Assembly (NCBI RefSeq): GCF_051401765.1
Contig: NW_027480440.1
Location: 6,820,001-6,884,000, forward strand
Length of the DNA: 64,000 nucleotides
Source: Calliopsis andreniformis
Taxonomy: Eukaryota > Arthropoda > Insecta > Hymenoptera > Andrenidae
Direction: 5' to 3'
Shown here one piece after another: positions 25,812 to 40,539 of the stretch. Each line of letters starts with the position of its first letter. The first letter of the stretch is position 1. A program made the translations under genes and the position numbers. The notes beneath the pieces are model-generated. The model did not search any database. It was not told where the DNA came from and saw only the letters and a list, made by a program, of their open reading frames with translations.

Positions 25812-28584
25812 CCTCAATCTTCAATCCTCAATCCTCAATCCGCAATCTTGAATCCTCAATACTCAATCTTCAATCCTCAATCCTCAATCCTCAATCCTCA
25901 ATCCTCAATCCTCAATCCTCAATCTCCAATCCTCAATCCTCAATCCTTAATTCTCAATCCTCAATCCTGAATCCTCAATCCTCAATACTCAACCCTCAAT
26001 CCTCAGTCCAGAAACATCAATACCGAATCCTCAATCCTGAATCCTCAATCTTCAGACCTCAGTTCTCAACAATCAATTGTCAATCCTCAATCCTCAGTAG
26101 AATATCCTCAATTCACAGTTTTCAATACTCAATCCCCATTCTTCAATCTTCAAATCTCAATCCCAAACATCAATTCTCATCACTCAACCCTCAACACTCA
26201 GTCCTTTATGTTCAATCCTCAATCCTCAATTCTCAATCTTCAATCCTCAATACTGAATCTTCAATACTCAATCCTCAATCCTCAATCCTCAATCTTCAAT
26301 ACTCAGTCCCCAATCCTCAATCTTCAATCCTCAATCCTCAATCCTGAATCCTCGATCCTCGAAACTCAATCCTCAGTCCTCAATTCTCGATCCTCAATGT
26401 TCAATCCGCAATACCCAATCCTCAATCTTCAATCCTCAATCCTCAATCCTCAAACCCCAATCCTCAATCCTCAACCCTCAATCCTCAGTCCTCGAACCTC
26501 AATCCTGAATCCTCAATCCTGAATCCTCAATCTTCATCCCTCAGTCCTCAACAATCAGTTGTCAATCCTCAATCCTCAATCCTCAATCTTCAGTCCTCAA
26601 TACTCAATCTGCAATCCTCAATCCTCAATCCTCAATCCTAAATCCTCAATCCTAATTCGTCACTCCTCAATACCCAATCCTCAATCTTCAATCCTCAATC
26701 CACAATCCTCAATTCTCTATCCTCAATCCTCAATCCTCAATCCTCAATCTTCAATCCTCAATACTCAATCTTCAATACTCAATCCTCAATCCTCAATCCT
26801 CAATCCTCAATCCTCAATGATCAATCCCAAATCCTCAATCCTCAATCCTCAACCCTCAACCCTCAATCCTCAGTCCTGAAGCCTCAATACCGAATCCTCA
26901 ATCCTCAATCCTCAATCCTCAATCCTCAATACCCAATCCTCAATCTTCAATCCTCAATACTCAATCCTCAATCCTCAATCCTCAATCCTAAATCCTCAAT
27001 CCTTAATCCTCAATCCTCAACCCTCAATCCTCAGTCCTGAAACCTCAATCCCGAATCCTCAATCCTGAATCCGCAAACTTCAGTCCTCAGTCCTCAACAA
27101 TCAATTGTCAATCCTCAATCCTCAATAGAATATCCTCAATTCACAGTTTTCAACACTCAATCCCCATTCTTCAATATTCAAGTCTCAATCCACAAACATC
27201 AATTCTCATCACTCAGCCCTCAACACTCAGTCCTCAATCTTCAATCCTCAATCCTCAATCCGCAATCTTGAATCCTCAATACTCAATCTTCAATCCTCAA
27301 TCCTCAAATCTCAATCCTCAACACTCAATCCTCAATCGTCAATCCTCAATCCCCAATCCTCAATCTTCAACCCTCTATCCTCAATCCTCAATCCTCAATC
27401 TTCAATCCTCAATCTTCAATACTCAATCCTCAATCCTCAATCCTCAACCATCAATCCTCAGTCCTGAAACGTCAATACCGAATCCTCAGTCCTGAATCCT
27501 CAATCTTCAGCCCTCAGTCCTCAACAATCAATTGTCAATCCTCAATCCTCAATAGAATACCCTCAATTCACAGTTTTCAATACTCAATCCCCATTCTTCA
27601 ATCTTCAAATCTCAATCCACAAACATCAATTCTCATCACTCAACCCTCAACACTCAGACCTCAATCTTCAATCCTCAATCCTCAATCCGCAATCTTGAAT
27701 CCTCAATACTCAATCATCAATCCTCAATCCTCAATTCTCAATCCTCAACACTCAATCCTCAATCGTCAACCCTCAATCCCCAATCCTCAATCTTCAATCC
27801 TCTATCCTCAATCCTCAGTCCTCAATCTTCAATCCTCAATCTTCAATACTCAATACTCAATCTTCAATCCTCAATCCTCAATCCTCAGTCCTCAATCCTC
27901 AATCCTCAATCCTCAATCCTCAACCTTCAATCATCAATACTCAATCTGCAATCCTCAATCCTCAATCCTCAATCCTCAATCCTAATTCGTCACTCCTCAA
28001 TACCCAATCCTCAACCTTCAATCCTCAATCCTCAATCCTCAATTCTCAATCCGTAATCCTCAATCATCAATCCTCAATCTTCAATCCTCAATACTCAATC
28101 TTCAATACTCAATCCTCAATCCTCAATCCTCAATCCTCAATCCTCAATCCTCAATCGTCAATACTCAATTCCCAATCCTCAATCTTCAATCCTCAACACT
28201 CAATCTTCAATCCTCAATCCTCAATCCTCAATCCTCAATAATCAATGTTCAATCCTCAATCCTCAGTTCTCAATCCTCAATACTCAATCCTCAATCGTCA
28301 ATCCTCAATCCCCAATCCTCAGTCTTCAATACTCAATCCTCAATCCTCAATCCTCAATCCTCAATCTTCAATCCTCAATACTCAATCTTCAATCCTCAAT
28401 CCTCAATCCTCAATCCTCAATCCTCAATCCTCAATCCTCAATCTCCAATCCTCAATCCTCAATCCTCAATTCTCAATCCTCAATCCTGAATCCTCAATCC
28501 TCAATCCTCAACCCTCAATCCTCAGTCCAGAAACATCAATACCGAATCCTCAATCCTGAATCCTCAATCTTCAGACCTCAGTCC
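23172..28584. repeat. 5.41-kb higher-order unit, copy P1
   Basis: Order of landmarks: Ab 23172, Ac 24338, Aa 25674, Ab 26066, At 26548-26575, Al 27094, Am 27521. The next Ab at 28585 starts the following copy. Length is 5,413 bp, one heptamer more than the next unit; the extra word lies near 24.2 kb. Confidence 0.88.
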
Positions 28585-31500
28585 TCAACAATCAGTTGTC
28601 AATCCTCAATCCTCAGTAGAATATCCTCAATTCACAGTTTTCAATACTCAATCCCCATTCTTCAATCTTCAAATCTCAATCCCAAACATCAATTCTCATC
28701 ACTCAACCCTCAACACTCAGTCCTTTATGTTCAATCCTCAATCCTCAATTCTCAATCTTCAATCCTCAATACTGAATCTTCAATACTCAATCCTCAATCC
28801 TCAATCCTCAATCTTCAATACTCAGTCCCCAATCCTCAATCTTCAATCCTCAATCCTCAATCCTCAATCCTCGATGCTCGAAACTCAATCCTCAGTCCTC
28901 AATTCTCGATCCTCAATGTTCAATCCGCAATACCCAATCCTCAACCTTCAACCCTCAATCTTCAATCCTCAATCCTCAATCCTCATTCTTCAATCCTCAA
29001 CACCCAGTCCTCAATCTTCAATCCTCAATCCTCAATCCTCAATTCTCAATCCTCAATCCTCAATCCTCAGACCTCAAACACCAATACTCAACCCTCAGTC
29101 CTCGTCCGCAATACACAACCCTCAATCCTCAATCCTCAACCTTCAATCATCAATATTCAATCATCAATCCTCAATCTTCAATCCTCTATCCTCAATCCTC
29201 CATCCTGAATGTTCAATCCTCAATACCCAATCCTCAATCTTCAATCCTCAATACTCAACCCTCAATCCTCAATCCTCAATCTTCAATCATCAATATTCAA
29301 TCATCAATCCTCAATCTTCAATCCTCTATCCTCAATCCTCAATCCTGAATGTTCAATCCTCAATACCCAATCCTCAATCTTCAATCCTCAATACTCAATC
29401 CTCAATCCTCAATCCTCAATCCTCAGTCCTCAATTCGCAATCCTCAATCCTCAGACCTCAGGCATTAATACCCAACCCTCAGTCCTCGTCCTCAACCTAC
29501 AACCCTCAATCCTCAATCCTCAATCTTCAATCATCAATATTCAACCTTCAATCCTCATTCCCCAATCCTCAATCCTCAATCTTCAATCCTCAATCCTCAA
29601 ACCTCAATACCCAATCCTCAATCCTCAATCCTCAATCCTCAATCCTCAATCCTCAATCCTCAATCCTCAATCCTCAATTCTCTGTCCCCAAACCTCAATC
29701 CTGAACCCTCAATCCTGAATCCTCAACCTTCAGCCCTCAGTCCTCAACAATCAGTTGTCAATCCTCAATCCTCAATAGAATATCACCAATTCACAGATTT
29801 CAAAACTCAATACTCAATCTGCAATCTTCAGATCTCTATCCACAAACATCAATTCACATTACTCATCCCTCGACAGTTAGTCCTTTATGTTCAATCCTCA
29901 ATCCTCAATTCTCAATCTTCAATCCTCAATACTGAATCTTCAATCATCAATACTCAATCCTCAATCCACAATCCTCAATCCTCAATCCTCAGTCTTCAAT
30001 ACTCAGTCCCCAATCCTCAATCTTCAATCCTCAATCCTCAATCCTCAATCCTCGATCCTCGAACCTCAATCCGCAGTCCTCAATCCTCAAACCTCAATGT
30101 TCAATCCGCAATACCCAATCCTCAATCTTCAATTCTCAATCCTCAATCCTCAAACCTCAATCCTCAAACCTCAATACTCAATCCTCAATCCTCAATCCTC
30201 AATTTTCAATCCTGTATCCTCAATCTTCAATCCTTAATCCTCAATCCTCAATCCCCAATCCTCAACCTTCAATCCTCAATACTCAATCTTCAATCCTCAA
30301 TCCTCAATACTGAATCTTCAATACTCAATCCTCAATCCTCAATCCTCAATCTTCAATACTCAGTCCCCAATCCTCAATCTTCAATCCTCAATACTCAGTC
30401 TTCAGTCCTCAATCCTCAATTCTCAATCCTCAATACTCAATCCTCAATCGTCAATCCTCAATTCCCAATCCTCAATTTTCAATCCTGTATCCTCAATCTT
30501 CAATCCTTAATCCTCAATCCTCAATCCCCAATCCTCAACCTTCAATCCTCAATACTCAATCTTCAATCCTCAATCCTCAATCCTCAATCCTCAATCGTCA
30601 ATCCTCAATTCCCAATCCTCAATTTTCAATCCTGTATCCTCAATCTTCAATCCTTAATCCTCAATCCTCAATCCCCAATCCTCAACCTTCAATCCTCAAT
30701 ACTCAATCTTCAATCCTCAATCCTCAATCCTCAATCCTCAATCCTCAATCCTCAATCCTCAATCTTCAATCCTCAATACTCAATCTTCAACCCTTAATCT
30801 TCAATCCTCAGTCCTCAATCCTCATTCTTCAATCCTCAACACCCAATCCTCAATCTTCAATCCTCAATCCTCAATCCTCAATTCTCAATCCTCAATCCTC
30901 AATCCTCAGACCTCAAACATCAATACTCAACCCTCAGTCCTCGTCCGCAATCCACAACCCTCAATTCTCAATCCTCAATGTTCAATCCTCAATCTTCAAT
31001 ACTCAATACTCAATCCTCAGTCCTCGAACATCAATCCTGAATCCTCAATCCTGAATCCTCAATCTTCATCCCTCAGTCCTCAACAATCAATTGTCAATCC
31101 TCACTCCTCAATAGAATATCCTCAATTCACAGCTTTCGATACTCAATCCCCATTCCTCAATCTTCAAATCTCAATCCACAAACATCAATTCTCATCACTC
31201 AACCCTCAACACTCAGACCTCAATCTTCAATCCTCAATCCTCAATCCGCAATCTTGAATCCTCAATACTCAATCTTCAATCCTCAATCCTCAATCCTCAA
31301 TCCTCAATCCTCAATCCTCAATCCTCAATCTCCAATCCTCAATCCTCAATCCTTAATTCTCAATCCTCAATCCTGAATCCTCAATCCTCAATACTCAACC
31401 CTCAATCCTCAGTCCAGAAACATCAATACCGAATCCTCAATCCTGAATCCTCAATCTTCAGACCTCAGTTCTCAACAATCAATTGTCAATCCTCAATCCT

Positions 31501-33990
31501 CAGTAGAATATCCTCAATTCACAGTTTTCAATACTCAATCCCCATTCTTCAATCTTCAAATCTCAATCCCAAACATCAATTCTCATCACTCAACCCTCAA
31601 CACTCAGTCCTTTATGTTCAATCCTCAATCCTCAATTCTCAATCTTCAATCCTCAATACTGAATCTTCAATACTCAATCCTCAATCCTCAATCCTCAATC
31701 TTCAATACTCAGTCCCCAATCCTCAATCTTCAATCCTCAATCCTCAATCCTGAATCCTCGATCCTCGAAACTCAATCCTCAGTCCTCAATTCTCGATCCT
31801 CAATGTTCAATCCGCAATACCCAATCCTCAATCTTCAATCCTCAATCCTCAATCCTCAAACCTCAATCCTCAATCCTCAACCCTCAATCCTCAGTCCTCG
31901 AACCTCAATCCTGAATCCTCAATCCTGAATCCTCAATCTTCATCCCTCAGTCCTCAACAATCAGTTGTCAATCCTCAATCCTCAATCCTCAATCTTCAGT
32001 CCTCAATACTCAATCTGCAATCCTCAATCCTCAATCCTCAATCCTAAATCCTCAATCCTAATTCGTCACTCCTCAATACCCAATCCTCAATCTTCAATCC
32101 TCAATCCACAATCCTCAATTCTCTATCCTCAATCCTCAATCCTCAATCCTCAATCTTCAATCCTCAATACTCAATCTTCAATACTCAATCCTCAATCCTC
32201 AATCCTCAATCCTCAATCCTCAATGATCAATCCCAAATCCTCAATCCTCAATCCTCAACCCTCAACCCTCAATCCTCAGTCCTGAAGCCTCAATACCGAA
32301 TCCTCAATCCTCAATCCTCAATCCTCAATCCTCAATACCCAATCCTCAATCTTCAATCCTCAATACTCAATCCTCAATCCTCAATCCTCAATCCTAAATC
32401 CTCAATCCTTAATCCTCAATCCTCAACCCTCAATCCTCAGTCCTGAAACCTCAATCCCGAATCCTCAATCCTGAATCCGCAAACTTCAGTCCTCAGTCCT
32501 CAACAATCAATTGTCAATCCTCAATCCTCAATAGAATATCCTCAATTCACAGTTTTCAACACTCAATCCCCATTCTTCAATATTCAAGTCTCAATCCACA
32601 AACATCAATTCTCATCACTCAGCCCTCAACACTCAGTCCTCAATCTTCAATCCTCAATCCTCAATCCGCAATCTTGAATCCTCAATACTCAATCTTCAAT
32701 CCTCAATCCTCAAATCTCAATCCTCAACACTCAATCCTCAATCGTCAATCCTCAATCCCCAATCCTCAATCTTCAACCCTCTATCCTCAATCCTCAATCC
32801 TCAGTCTTCAATCCTCAATCTTCAATACTCAATCCTCAATCCTCAATCCTCAACCATCAATCCTCAGTCCTGAAACGTCAATACCGAATCCTCAGTCCTG
32901 AATCCTCAATCTTCAGCCCTCAGTCCTCAACAATCAATTGTCAATCCTCAATCCTCAATAGAATACCCTCAATTCACAGTTTTCAATACTCAATCCCCAT
33001 TCTTCAATCTTCAAATCTCAATCCACAAACATCAATTCTCATCACTCAACCCTCAACACTCAGACCTCAATCTTCAATCCTCAATCCTCAATCCGCAATC
33101 TTGAATCCTCAATACTCAATCATCAATCCTCAATCCTCAATTCTCAATCCTCAACACTCAATCCTCAATCGTCAACCCTCAATCCCCAATCCTCAATCTT
33201 CAATCCTCTATCCTCAATCCTCAGTCCTCAATCTTCAATCCTCAATCTTCAATACTCAATACTCAATCTTCAATCCTCAATCCTCAATCCTCAGTCCTCA
33301 ATCCTCAATCCTCAATCCTCAATCCTCAATCTTCAATCATCAATACTCAATCTGCAATCCTCAATCCTCAATCCTCAATCCTCAATCCTAATTCGTCACT
33401 CCTCAATACCCAATCCTCAACCTTCAATCCTCAATCCTCAATCCTCAATTCTCAATCCGTAATCCTCAATCCTCAATCCTCAATCTTCAATCCTCAATAC
33501 TCAATCTTCAATACTCAATCCTCAATCCTCAATCCTCAATCCTCAATCCTCAATCCTCAATCGTCAATACTCAATTCCCAATCCTCAATCTTCAATCCTC
33601 AACACTCAATCTTCAATCCTCAATCCTCAATCCTCAATCCTCAATAATCAATGTTCAATCCTCAATCCTCAGTTCTCAATCCTCAATACTCAATCCTCAA
33701 TCGTCAATCCTCAATCCCCAATCCTCAGTCTTCAATACTCAATCCTCAATCCTCAATCCTCAATCCTCAATCTTCAATCCTCAATACTCAATCTTCAATC
33801 CTCAATCCTCAATCCTCAATCCTCAATCCTCAATCCTCAATCCTCAATCTCCAATCCTCAATCCTCAATCCTCAATTCTCAATCCTCAATCCTGAATCCT
33901 CAATCCTCAATCCTCAACCCTCAATCCTCAGTCCAGAAACATCAATACCGAATCCTCAATCCTGAATCCTCAATCTTCATCCCTCAGTCC
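28585..33990. repeat. 5.41-kb higher-order unit, copy P2
   Basis: Landmarks repeat in the same order: Ab 28585, D variant 29451, Ac 29744, Aa 31080, Ab 31472, At 31954-31981, Al 32500, Am 32927. From about 24.3 kb on they stand exactly 5,406 bp after those of P1. The next unit begins with an Aa block instead of Ab, so the strict tandem order ends here. Confidence 0.88.
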
Positions 33991-36900
33991 TCAACAATCA
34001 ATTGTAAATCCTCACTCCTCAATAGAATATCCTCAATTCACAGCTTTCGATACTCAATCCCCATTCCTCAATCTTCAAATCTCAATCCACAAACATCAAT
34101 TCTCATCACTCAACCCTCAACACTCAGACCTCAATCTTCAATCCTCAATACTCAATCTTCAATACTCAATCCTCAATCCTCAATCCTCAATCCTCAATCC
34201 TCAATCCTCAATCCCAAATCCTCAATCCTCAATCCTCAACCCTCAACCCTCAATCCTCAGTCCTGAAGCCTCAATACCGAATCCTCAATCCTCAATCCTC
34301 AATCCTCAATCCTCAATACCCAATCCTCAATCTTCAATCCTCAATACTCAATCCTCAATCCTCAATCCTCAATCCTAAATCCTCAATCCTTAATCCTCAA
34401 TCCTCAACCCTCAATCCTCAGTCCTGAAACCTCAATCCCGAATCCTCAATCCTGAATCCGCAAACTTCAGTCCTCAGTCCTCAACAATCAATTGTCAATC
34501 CTCAATCCTCAATAGAATATCCTCAATTCACAGTTTTCAACACTCAATCCCCATTCTTCAATATTCAAGTCTCAATCCACAAACATCAATTCTCATCACT
34601 CAGCCCTCAACACTCAGTCCTCAATCTTCAATCCTCAATCCTCAATCCGCAATCTTGAATCCTCAATACTCAATCTTCAATCCTCAATCCTCAAATCTCA
34701 ATCCTCAACACTCAATCCTCAATCGTCAATCCTCAATCCCCAATCCTCAATCTTCAACCCTCTATCCTCAATCCTCAATCATCAATCTTCAATCCTCAAT
34801 CTTCAATACTCAATCCTCAATCCTCAATCCTCAACCATCAATCCTCAGTCCTGAAACGTCAATACCGAATCCTCAGTCCTGAATCCTCAATCTTCAGCCC
34901 TCAGTCCTCAACAATAAATTGTCAATCCTCAATCCTCAATAGAATACCCTCAATTCACAGTTTTCAATACTCAATCCCCATTCTTCAATCTTCAAGTCTC
35001 AATCCACAAGCATCAATTCTCATCACTCAACCCTCAACACTCAGTCCTCAATCTTCAATCCTCAACCCTAAATCCTCAATCTTCAATCCTCAATACTCAG
35101 TCTTCAGTCCTCAATCCTCAATTCTCAATCCTCAATACTCAATCCTCAATCGTCAATCCTCAATTCCCAATCCTCAATTTTCAATCCTGTATCCTCAATC
35201 TTCAATCCTTAATCCTCAATCCTCAATCCCCAATCCTCAACCTTCAATCCTCAATACTCAATCTTCAATCCTCAATCCTCAATCCTCAATCCTCAATCCT
35301 CAATCCTCAATCCTCAATCTTCAATCCTCAATACTCAATCTTCAACCCTTAATCTTCAATCCTCAGTCCTCAATCCTCATTCTTCAATCCTCAACACCCA
35401 ATCCTCAATCTTCAATCCTCAATCCTCAATCCTCAATTCTCAATCCTCAATCCTCAATCCTCAGACCTCAAACATCAATACTCAACCCTCAGTCCTCGTC
35501 CGCAATCCACAACCCTCAATTCTCAATCCTCAATGTTCAATCCTCAATCTTCAATACTCAATACTCAATCCTCAGTCCTCGAACATCAATCCTGAATCCT
35601 CAATCCTGAATCCTCAATCTTCATCCCTCAGTCCTCAACAATCAATTGTCAATCCTCACTCCTCAATAGAATATCCTCAATTCACAGCTTTCGATACTCA
35701 ATCCCCATTCCTCAATCTTCAAATCTCAATCCACAAACATCAATTCTCATCACTCAACCCTCAACACTCAGACCTCAATCTTCAATCCTCAATCCTCAAT
35801 CCGCAATCTTGAATCCTCAATACTCAATCTTCAATCCTCAATCCTCAATCCTCAATCCTCAATCCTCAATCCTCAATCCTCAATCTCCAATCCTCAATCC
35901 TCAATCCTTAATTCTCAATCCTCAATCCTGAATCCTCAATCCTCAATACTCAACCCTCAATCCTCAGTCCAGAAACATCAATACCGAATCCTCAATCCTG
36001 AATCCTCAATCTTCAGACCTCAGTTCTCAACAATCAATTGTCAATCCTCAATCCTCAGTAGAATATCCTCAATTCACAGTTTTCAATACTCAATCCCCAT
36101 TCTTCAATCTTCAAATCTCAATCCCAAACATCAATTCTCATCACTCAACCCTCAACACTCAGTCCTTTATGTTCAATCCTCAATCCTCAATTCTCAATCT
36201 TCAATCCTCAATACTGAATCTTCAATACTCAATCCTCAATCCTCAATCCTCAATCTTCAATACTCAGTCCCCAATCCTCAATCTTCAATCCTCAATCCTC
36301 AATTCTGAATCCTCGATCCTCGAAAATTCAATCCTCAGTCCTCAATTCTCGATCCTCAATGTTCAATCCGCAATACCCAATCCTCAATCTTCAATCCTCA
36401 ATCCTCAATCCTCAAACCTCAATCCTCAATCCTCAACCCTCAATCCTCAGTCCTCGAACCTCAATCCTGAATCCTCAATCCTGAATCCTCAATCTTCATC
36501 CCTCAGTCCTCAACAATCAGTTGTCAATCCTCAATCCTCAATCCTCAATCTTCAGTCCTCAATACTCAATCTGCAATCCTCAATCCTCAATCCTCAATCC
36601 TAAATCCTCAATCCTAATTCGTCACTCCTCAATACCCAATCCTCAATCTTCAATCCTCAATCCACAATCCTCAATTCTCTATCCTCAATCCTCAATCCTC
36701 AATCCTCAATCTTCAATCCTCAATACTCAATCTTCAATACTCAATCCTCAATCCTCAATCCTCAATCCTCAATCCTCAATGATCAATCCCAAATCCTCAA
36801 TCCTCAATCCTCAACCCTCAACCCTCAATCCTCAGTCCTGAAGCCTCAATACCGAATCCTCAATCCTCAATCCTCAATCCTCAATCCTCAATACCCAATC

Positions 36901-37925
36901 CTCAATCTTCAATCCTCAATACTCAATCCTCAATCCTCAATCCTCAATCCTAAATCCTCAATCCTTAATCCTCAATCCTCAACCCTCAATCCTCAGTCCT
37001 GAAACCTCAATCCCGAATCCACAATCCTGAATCCGCAAACTTCAGTCCTCAGTCCTCAACAATCAATTGTCAATCCTCAATCCTCAATAGAATATCCTCA
37101 ATTCACAGTTTTCAACACTCAATCCCCATTCTTCAATATTCAAGTCTCAATCCACAAACATCAATTCTCATCACTCAGCCCTCAACACTCAGTCCTCAAT
37201 CTTCAATCCTCAATCCTCAATCCGCAATCTTGAATCCTCAATACTCAATCTTCAATCCTCAATCCTCAAATCTCAATCCTCAACACTCACTCCTCAATCG
37301 TCAATCCTCAATCCCTAATCCTCAATCTTCAACCCTCTATCCTCAATCCTCAATCCTCAATCTTCAATCCTCAATCTTCAATACTCAATCCTCAATCCTC
37401 AATCCTCAACCATCAATCCTCAGTCCTGAAACGTCAATACCGAATCCTCAGTCATGAATCCTCAATCTTCAGCCCTCAGTCCTCAACAATCAATTGTCAA
37501 TCCTCAATCCTCAATAGAATACCCTCAATTCACAGTTTTCAATACTCAATCCCCATTCTTCAATCTTCAAATCTCAATCCACAAGCATCAATTCTCATCA
37601 CTCAACCCTCAACACTCAGTCCTCAATCTTCAATCCTCAACCCTAAATCCTCAATCTTCAATCCTCAATACTCAGTCTTCAGTCCTCAATCCTCAATTCT
37701 CAATCCTCAATACTCAATCCTCAATCGTCAATCCTCGATTCCCAATCCTCAATTTTCAATCCTGTATCCTCAATCTTCAATCCTTAATCCTCAATCCTCA
37801 ATCCCCAATCCTCAACCTTCAATCCTCAATACTCAATCTTCAATCCTCAATCCTCAATCCTCAATCCTCAATCCTCAATCCTCAATCCTCAATCTTCAAT
37901 CCTCAATACTCAATCTTCAACCCTT
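33991..37925. repeat. Rearranged partial higher-order units
   Basis: Order is Aa 33991-34130, Al 34481-34620, Am 34908-35047, Aa 35635-35774, Ab 36027-36165, At 36510-36537, Al 37056-37195, Am 37483-37622. The first trio lacks the Ab and At blocks expected between Aa and Al. The second set is complete from Aa to Am and matches 31.08-33.07 kb at offset 4,555-4,556. The one-base change in offset comes from an extra base near 36,325 (CGAAAATTC against CGAAACTC). Confidence 0.82.
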
Positions 37926-40495
37926 AATCTTCAATCCTCAGTCCTCAATCCTCATTCTTCAATCCTCAACACCCAATTCTCAATCTTCAATCCTCAATCC
38001 TCAATCCTCAATTCTCAATCCTCAATCCTCAATCCTCAGACCTCAAACATCAATACTCAACACTCAGTCCTCGTCCGCAATCCACAACCCTCAATCCTCA
38101 ATCCTCAATGTTCAATCCTCAATCTTCAATACTCAATACTCAATCCTCAGTCCTCGAACATCAATCCTGAATCCTCAATCCTGAATCCTCAATCTTCATC
38201 CCTCAGTCCTCAACAATCAATTGTCAATCCTCACTCCTCAATAGAATATCCTCAATTCACAGCTTTCGATACTCAATCCCCATTCCTCAATCTTCAGATC
38301 TCAATCCACAAACATCAATTCTCATCACTCAACCCTCAACACTCAGACCTCAATCTTCAATCCTCAATCCTCAATCCGCAATCTTGAATCCTCAATACTC
38401 AATCATCAATCCTCAATCCTCAATTCTCAATCCTCAACACTCAATCCTCAATCGTCAACCCTCAATCCCCAATCCTCAATCTTCAATCCTCTATCCTCAA
38501 TCCTCAGTCCTCAATCTTCAATCCTCAATCTTCAATACTCAATACTCAATCTTCAATCCTCAATCCTCAATCCTCAGTCCTCAATCCTCAATCCTCAATC
38601 CTCAATCCTCAATCTTCAATCATCAATACTCAATCTGCAATCCTCAATCCTCAATCCTCAATCCTCAATCCTAATTCGTCACTCCTCAATACCCAATCCT
38701 CAACCTTCAATCCTCAATCCTCAATCCTCAATTCTCAATCCGTAATCCTCAATCCTCAATCCTCAATCTTCAATCCTCAATACTCAATCTTCAATACTCA
38801 ATCCTCAATCCTCAATCCTCAATCCTCAATCCTCAATCGTCAATACTCAATTCCCAATCCTCAATCTTCAATCCTCAACACTCAATCTTCAATCCTCAAT
38901 CCTCAATCCTCAATCCTCAATAATCAATGTTCAATCCTCAATCCTCAGTTCTCAATCCTCAATACTCAATCCTCAATCGTCAATCCTCAATCCCCAATCC
39001 TCAGTCTTCAATACTCAATCCTCAATCCTCAATCCTCAATCCTCAATCTTCAATCCTCAATACTCAATCTTCAATCCTCAATCCTCAATCCTCAATCCTC
39101 AATCCTCAATCCTCAATCCTCAATCTCCAATCCTCAATCCTCAATCCTCAATTCTCAATCCTCAATCCTGAATCCTCAATCCTCAATCCTCAACCCTCAA
39201 TCCTCAGTCCAGAAACATCAATACCGAATCCTCAATCCTGAATCCTCAATCTTCAGACCTCAGTCCTCAACAATCAGTTGTCAATCCTCAATCCTCAGTA
39301 GAATATCCTCAATTCACAGTTTTCAATACTCAATCCCCATTCTTCAATCTTCAAATCTCAATCCCAAACATCAATTCTCATCACTCAACCCTCAACACTC
39401 AGTCCTTTATGTTCAATCCTCAATCCTCAATTCTCAATCTTCAATCCTCAATACTGAATCTTCAATACTCAATCCTCAATCCTCAATCCTCAATCTTCAA
39501 TACTCAGTCCCCAATCCTCAATCTTCAATCCTCAATCCTCAATCCTCAATCCTCGATGCTCGAAACTCAATCCTCAGTCCTCAATTCTCGATCCTCAATG
39601 TTCAATCCGCAATACCCAATCCTCAACCTTCAACCCTCAATCTTCAATCCTCAATCCTCAATCCTCATTCTTCAATCCTCAACACCCAGTCCTCAATCTT
39701 CAATCCTCAATCCTCAATCCTCAATTCTCAATCCTCAATCCTCAATCCTCAGACCTCAAACACCAATACTCAACCCTCAGTCCTCGTCCGCAATACACAA
39801 CCCTCAATCCTCAATCCTCAACCTTCAATCATCAATATTCAATCATCAATCCTCAATCTTCAATCCTCTATCCTCAATCCTCCATCCTGAATGTTCAATC
39901 CTCAATACCCAATCCTCAATCTTCAATCCTCAATACTCAACCCTCAATCCTCAATCCTCAATCTTCAATCATCAATATTCAATCATCAATCCTCAATCTT
40001 CAATCCTCTATCCTCAATCCTCAATCCTGAATGTTCAATCCTCAATACCCAATCCTCAATCTTCAATCCTCAATACTCAATCCTCAATCCTCAATCCTCA
40101 ATCCTCAGTCCTCAATTCGCAATCCTCAATCCTCAGACCTCAGGCATTAATACCCAACCCTCAGTCCTCGTCCTCAACCTACAACCCTCAATCCTCAATC
40201 CTCAATCTTCAATCATCAATATTCAACCTTCAATCCTCATTCCCCAATCCTCAATCCTCAATCTTCAATCCTCAATCCTCAAACCTCAATACCCAATCCT
40301 CAATCCTCAATCCTCAATCCTCAATCCTCAATCCTCAATCCTCAATCCTCAATCCTCAATTCTCTGTCCCCAAACCTCAATCCTGAACCCTCAATCCTGA
40401 ATCCTCAACCTTCAGCCCTCAGTCCTCAACAATCAGTTGTCAATCCTCAACCCTCAATAGAATATCACCAATTCACAGATTTCAAAACTCAATAC
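37926..40495. repeat. Copy of the window's left end
   Basis: It matches 1-2570 at constant offset 37,925. It contains Aa 38210-38349, Ab 39267-39405, D variant 40133-40187 and an Ac block that stops at about 40495, half way. The stop joins to sequence normally found about 0.12 kb further on (AATACTGAATCTTC), an internal deletion. Confidence 0.85.
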
Positions 40496-40539
40496 TGAAT
40501 CTTCAATCATCAATACTCAATCCTCAATCCACAATCCTC
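38415..40539. repeat. 2,125-bp duplication, copy 1
   Basis: Ab 39267, D variant 40133 and the broken Ac 40426 recur 2,125 bp later at 41392, 42258 and 42551. In the second copy the Ac block is whole (42551-42690). Confidence 0.82.

Noticed and set aside
23172..33990. Pure assembly artefact
   Set aside because: Near-identical tandem copies are prone to assembly error, but the copies differ by a heptamer and by point changes at defined places, which argues they are real. Only long reads can settle it, so the caution stays.
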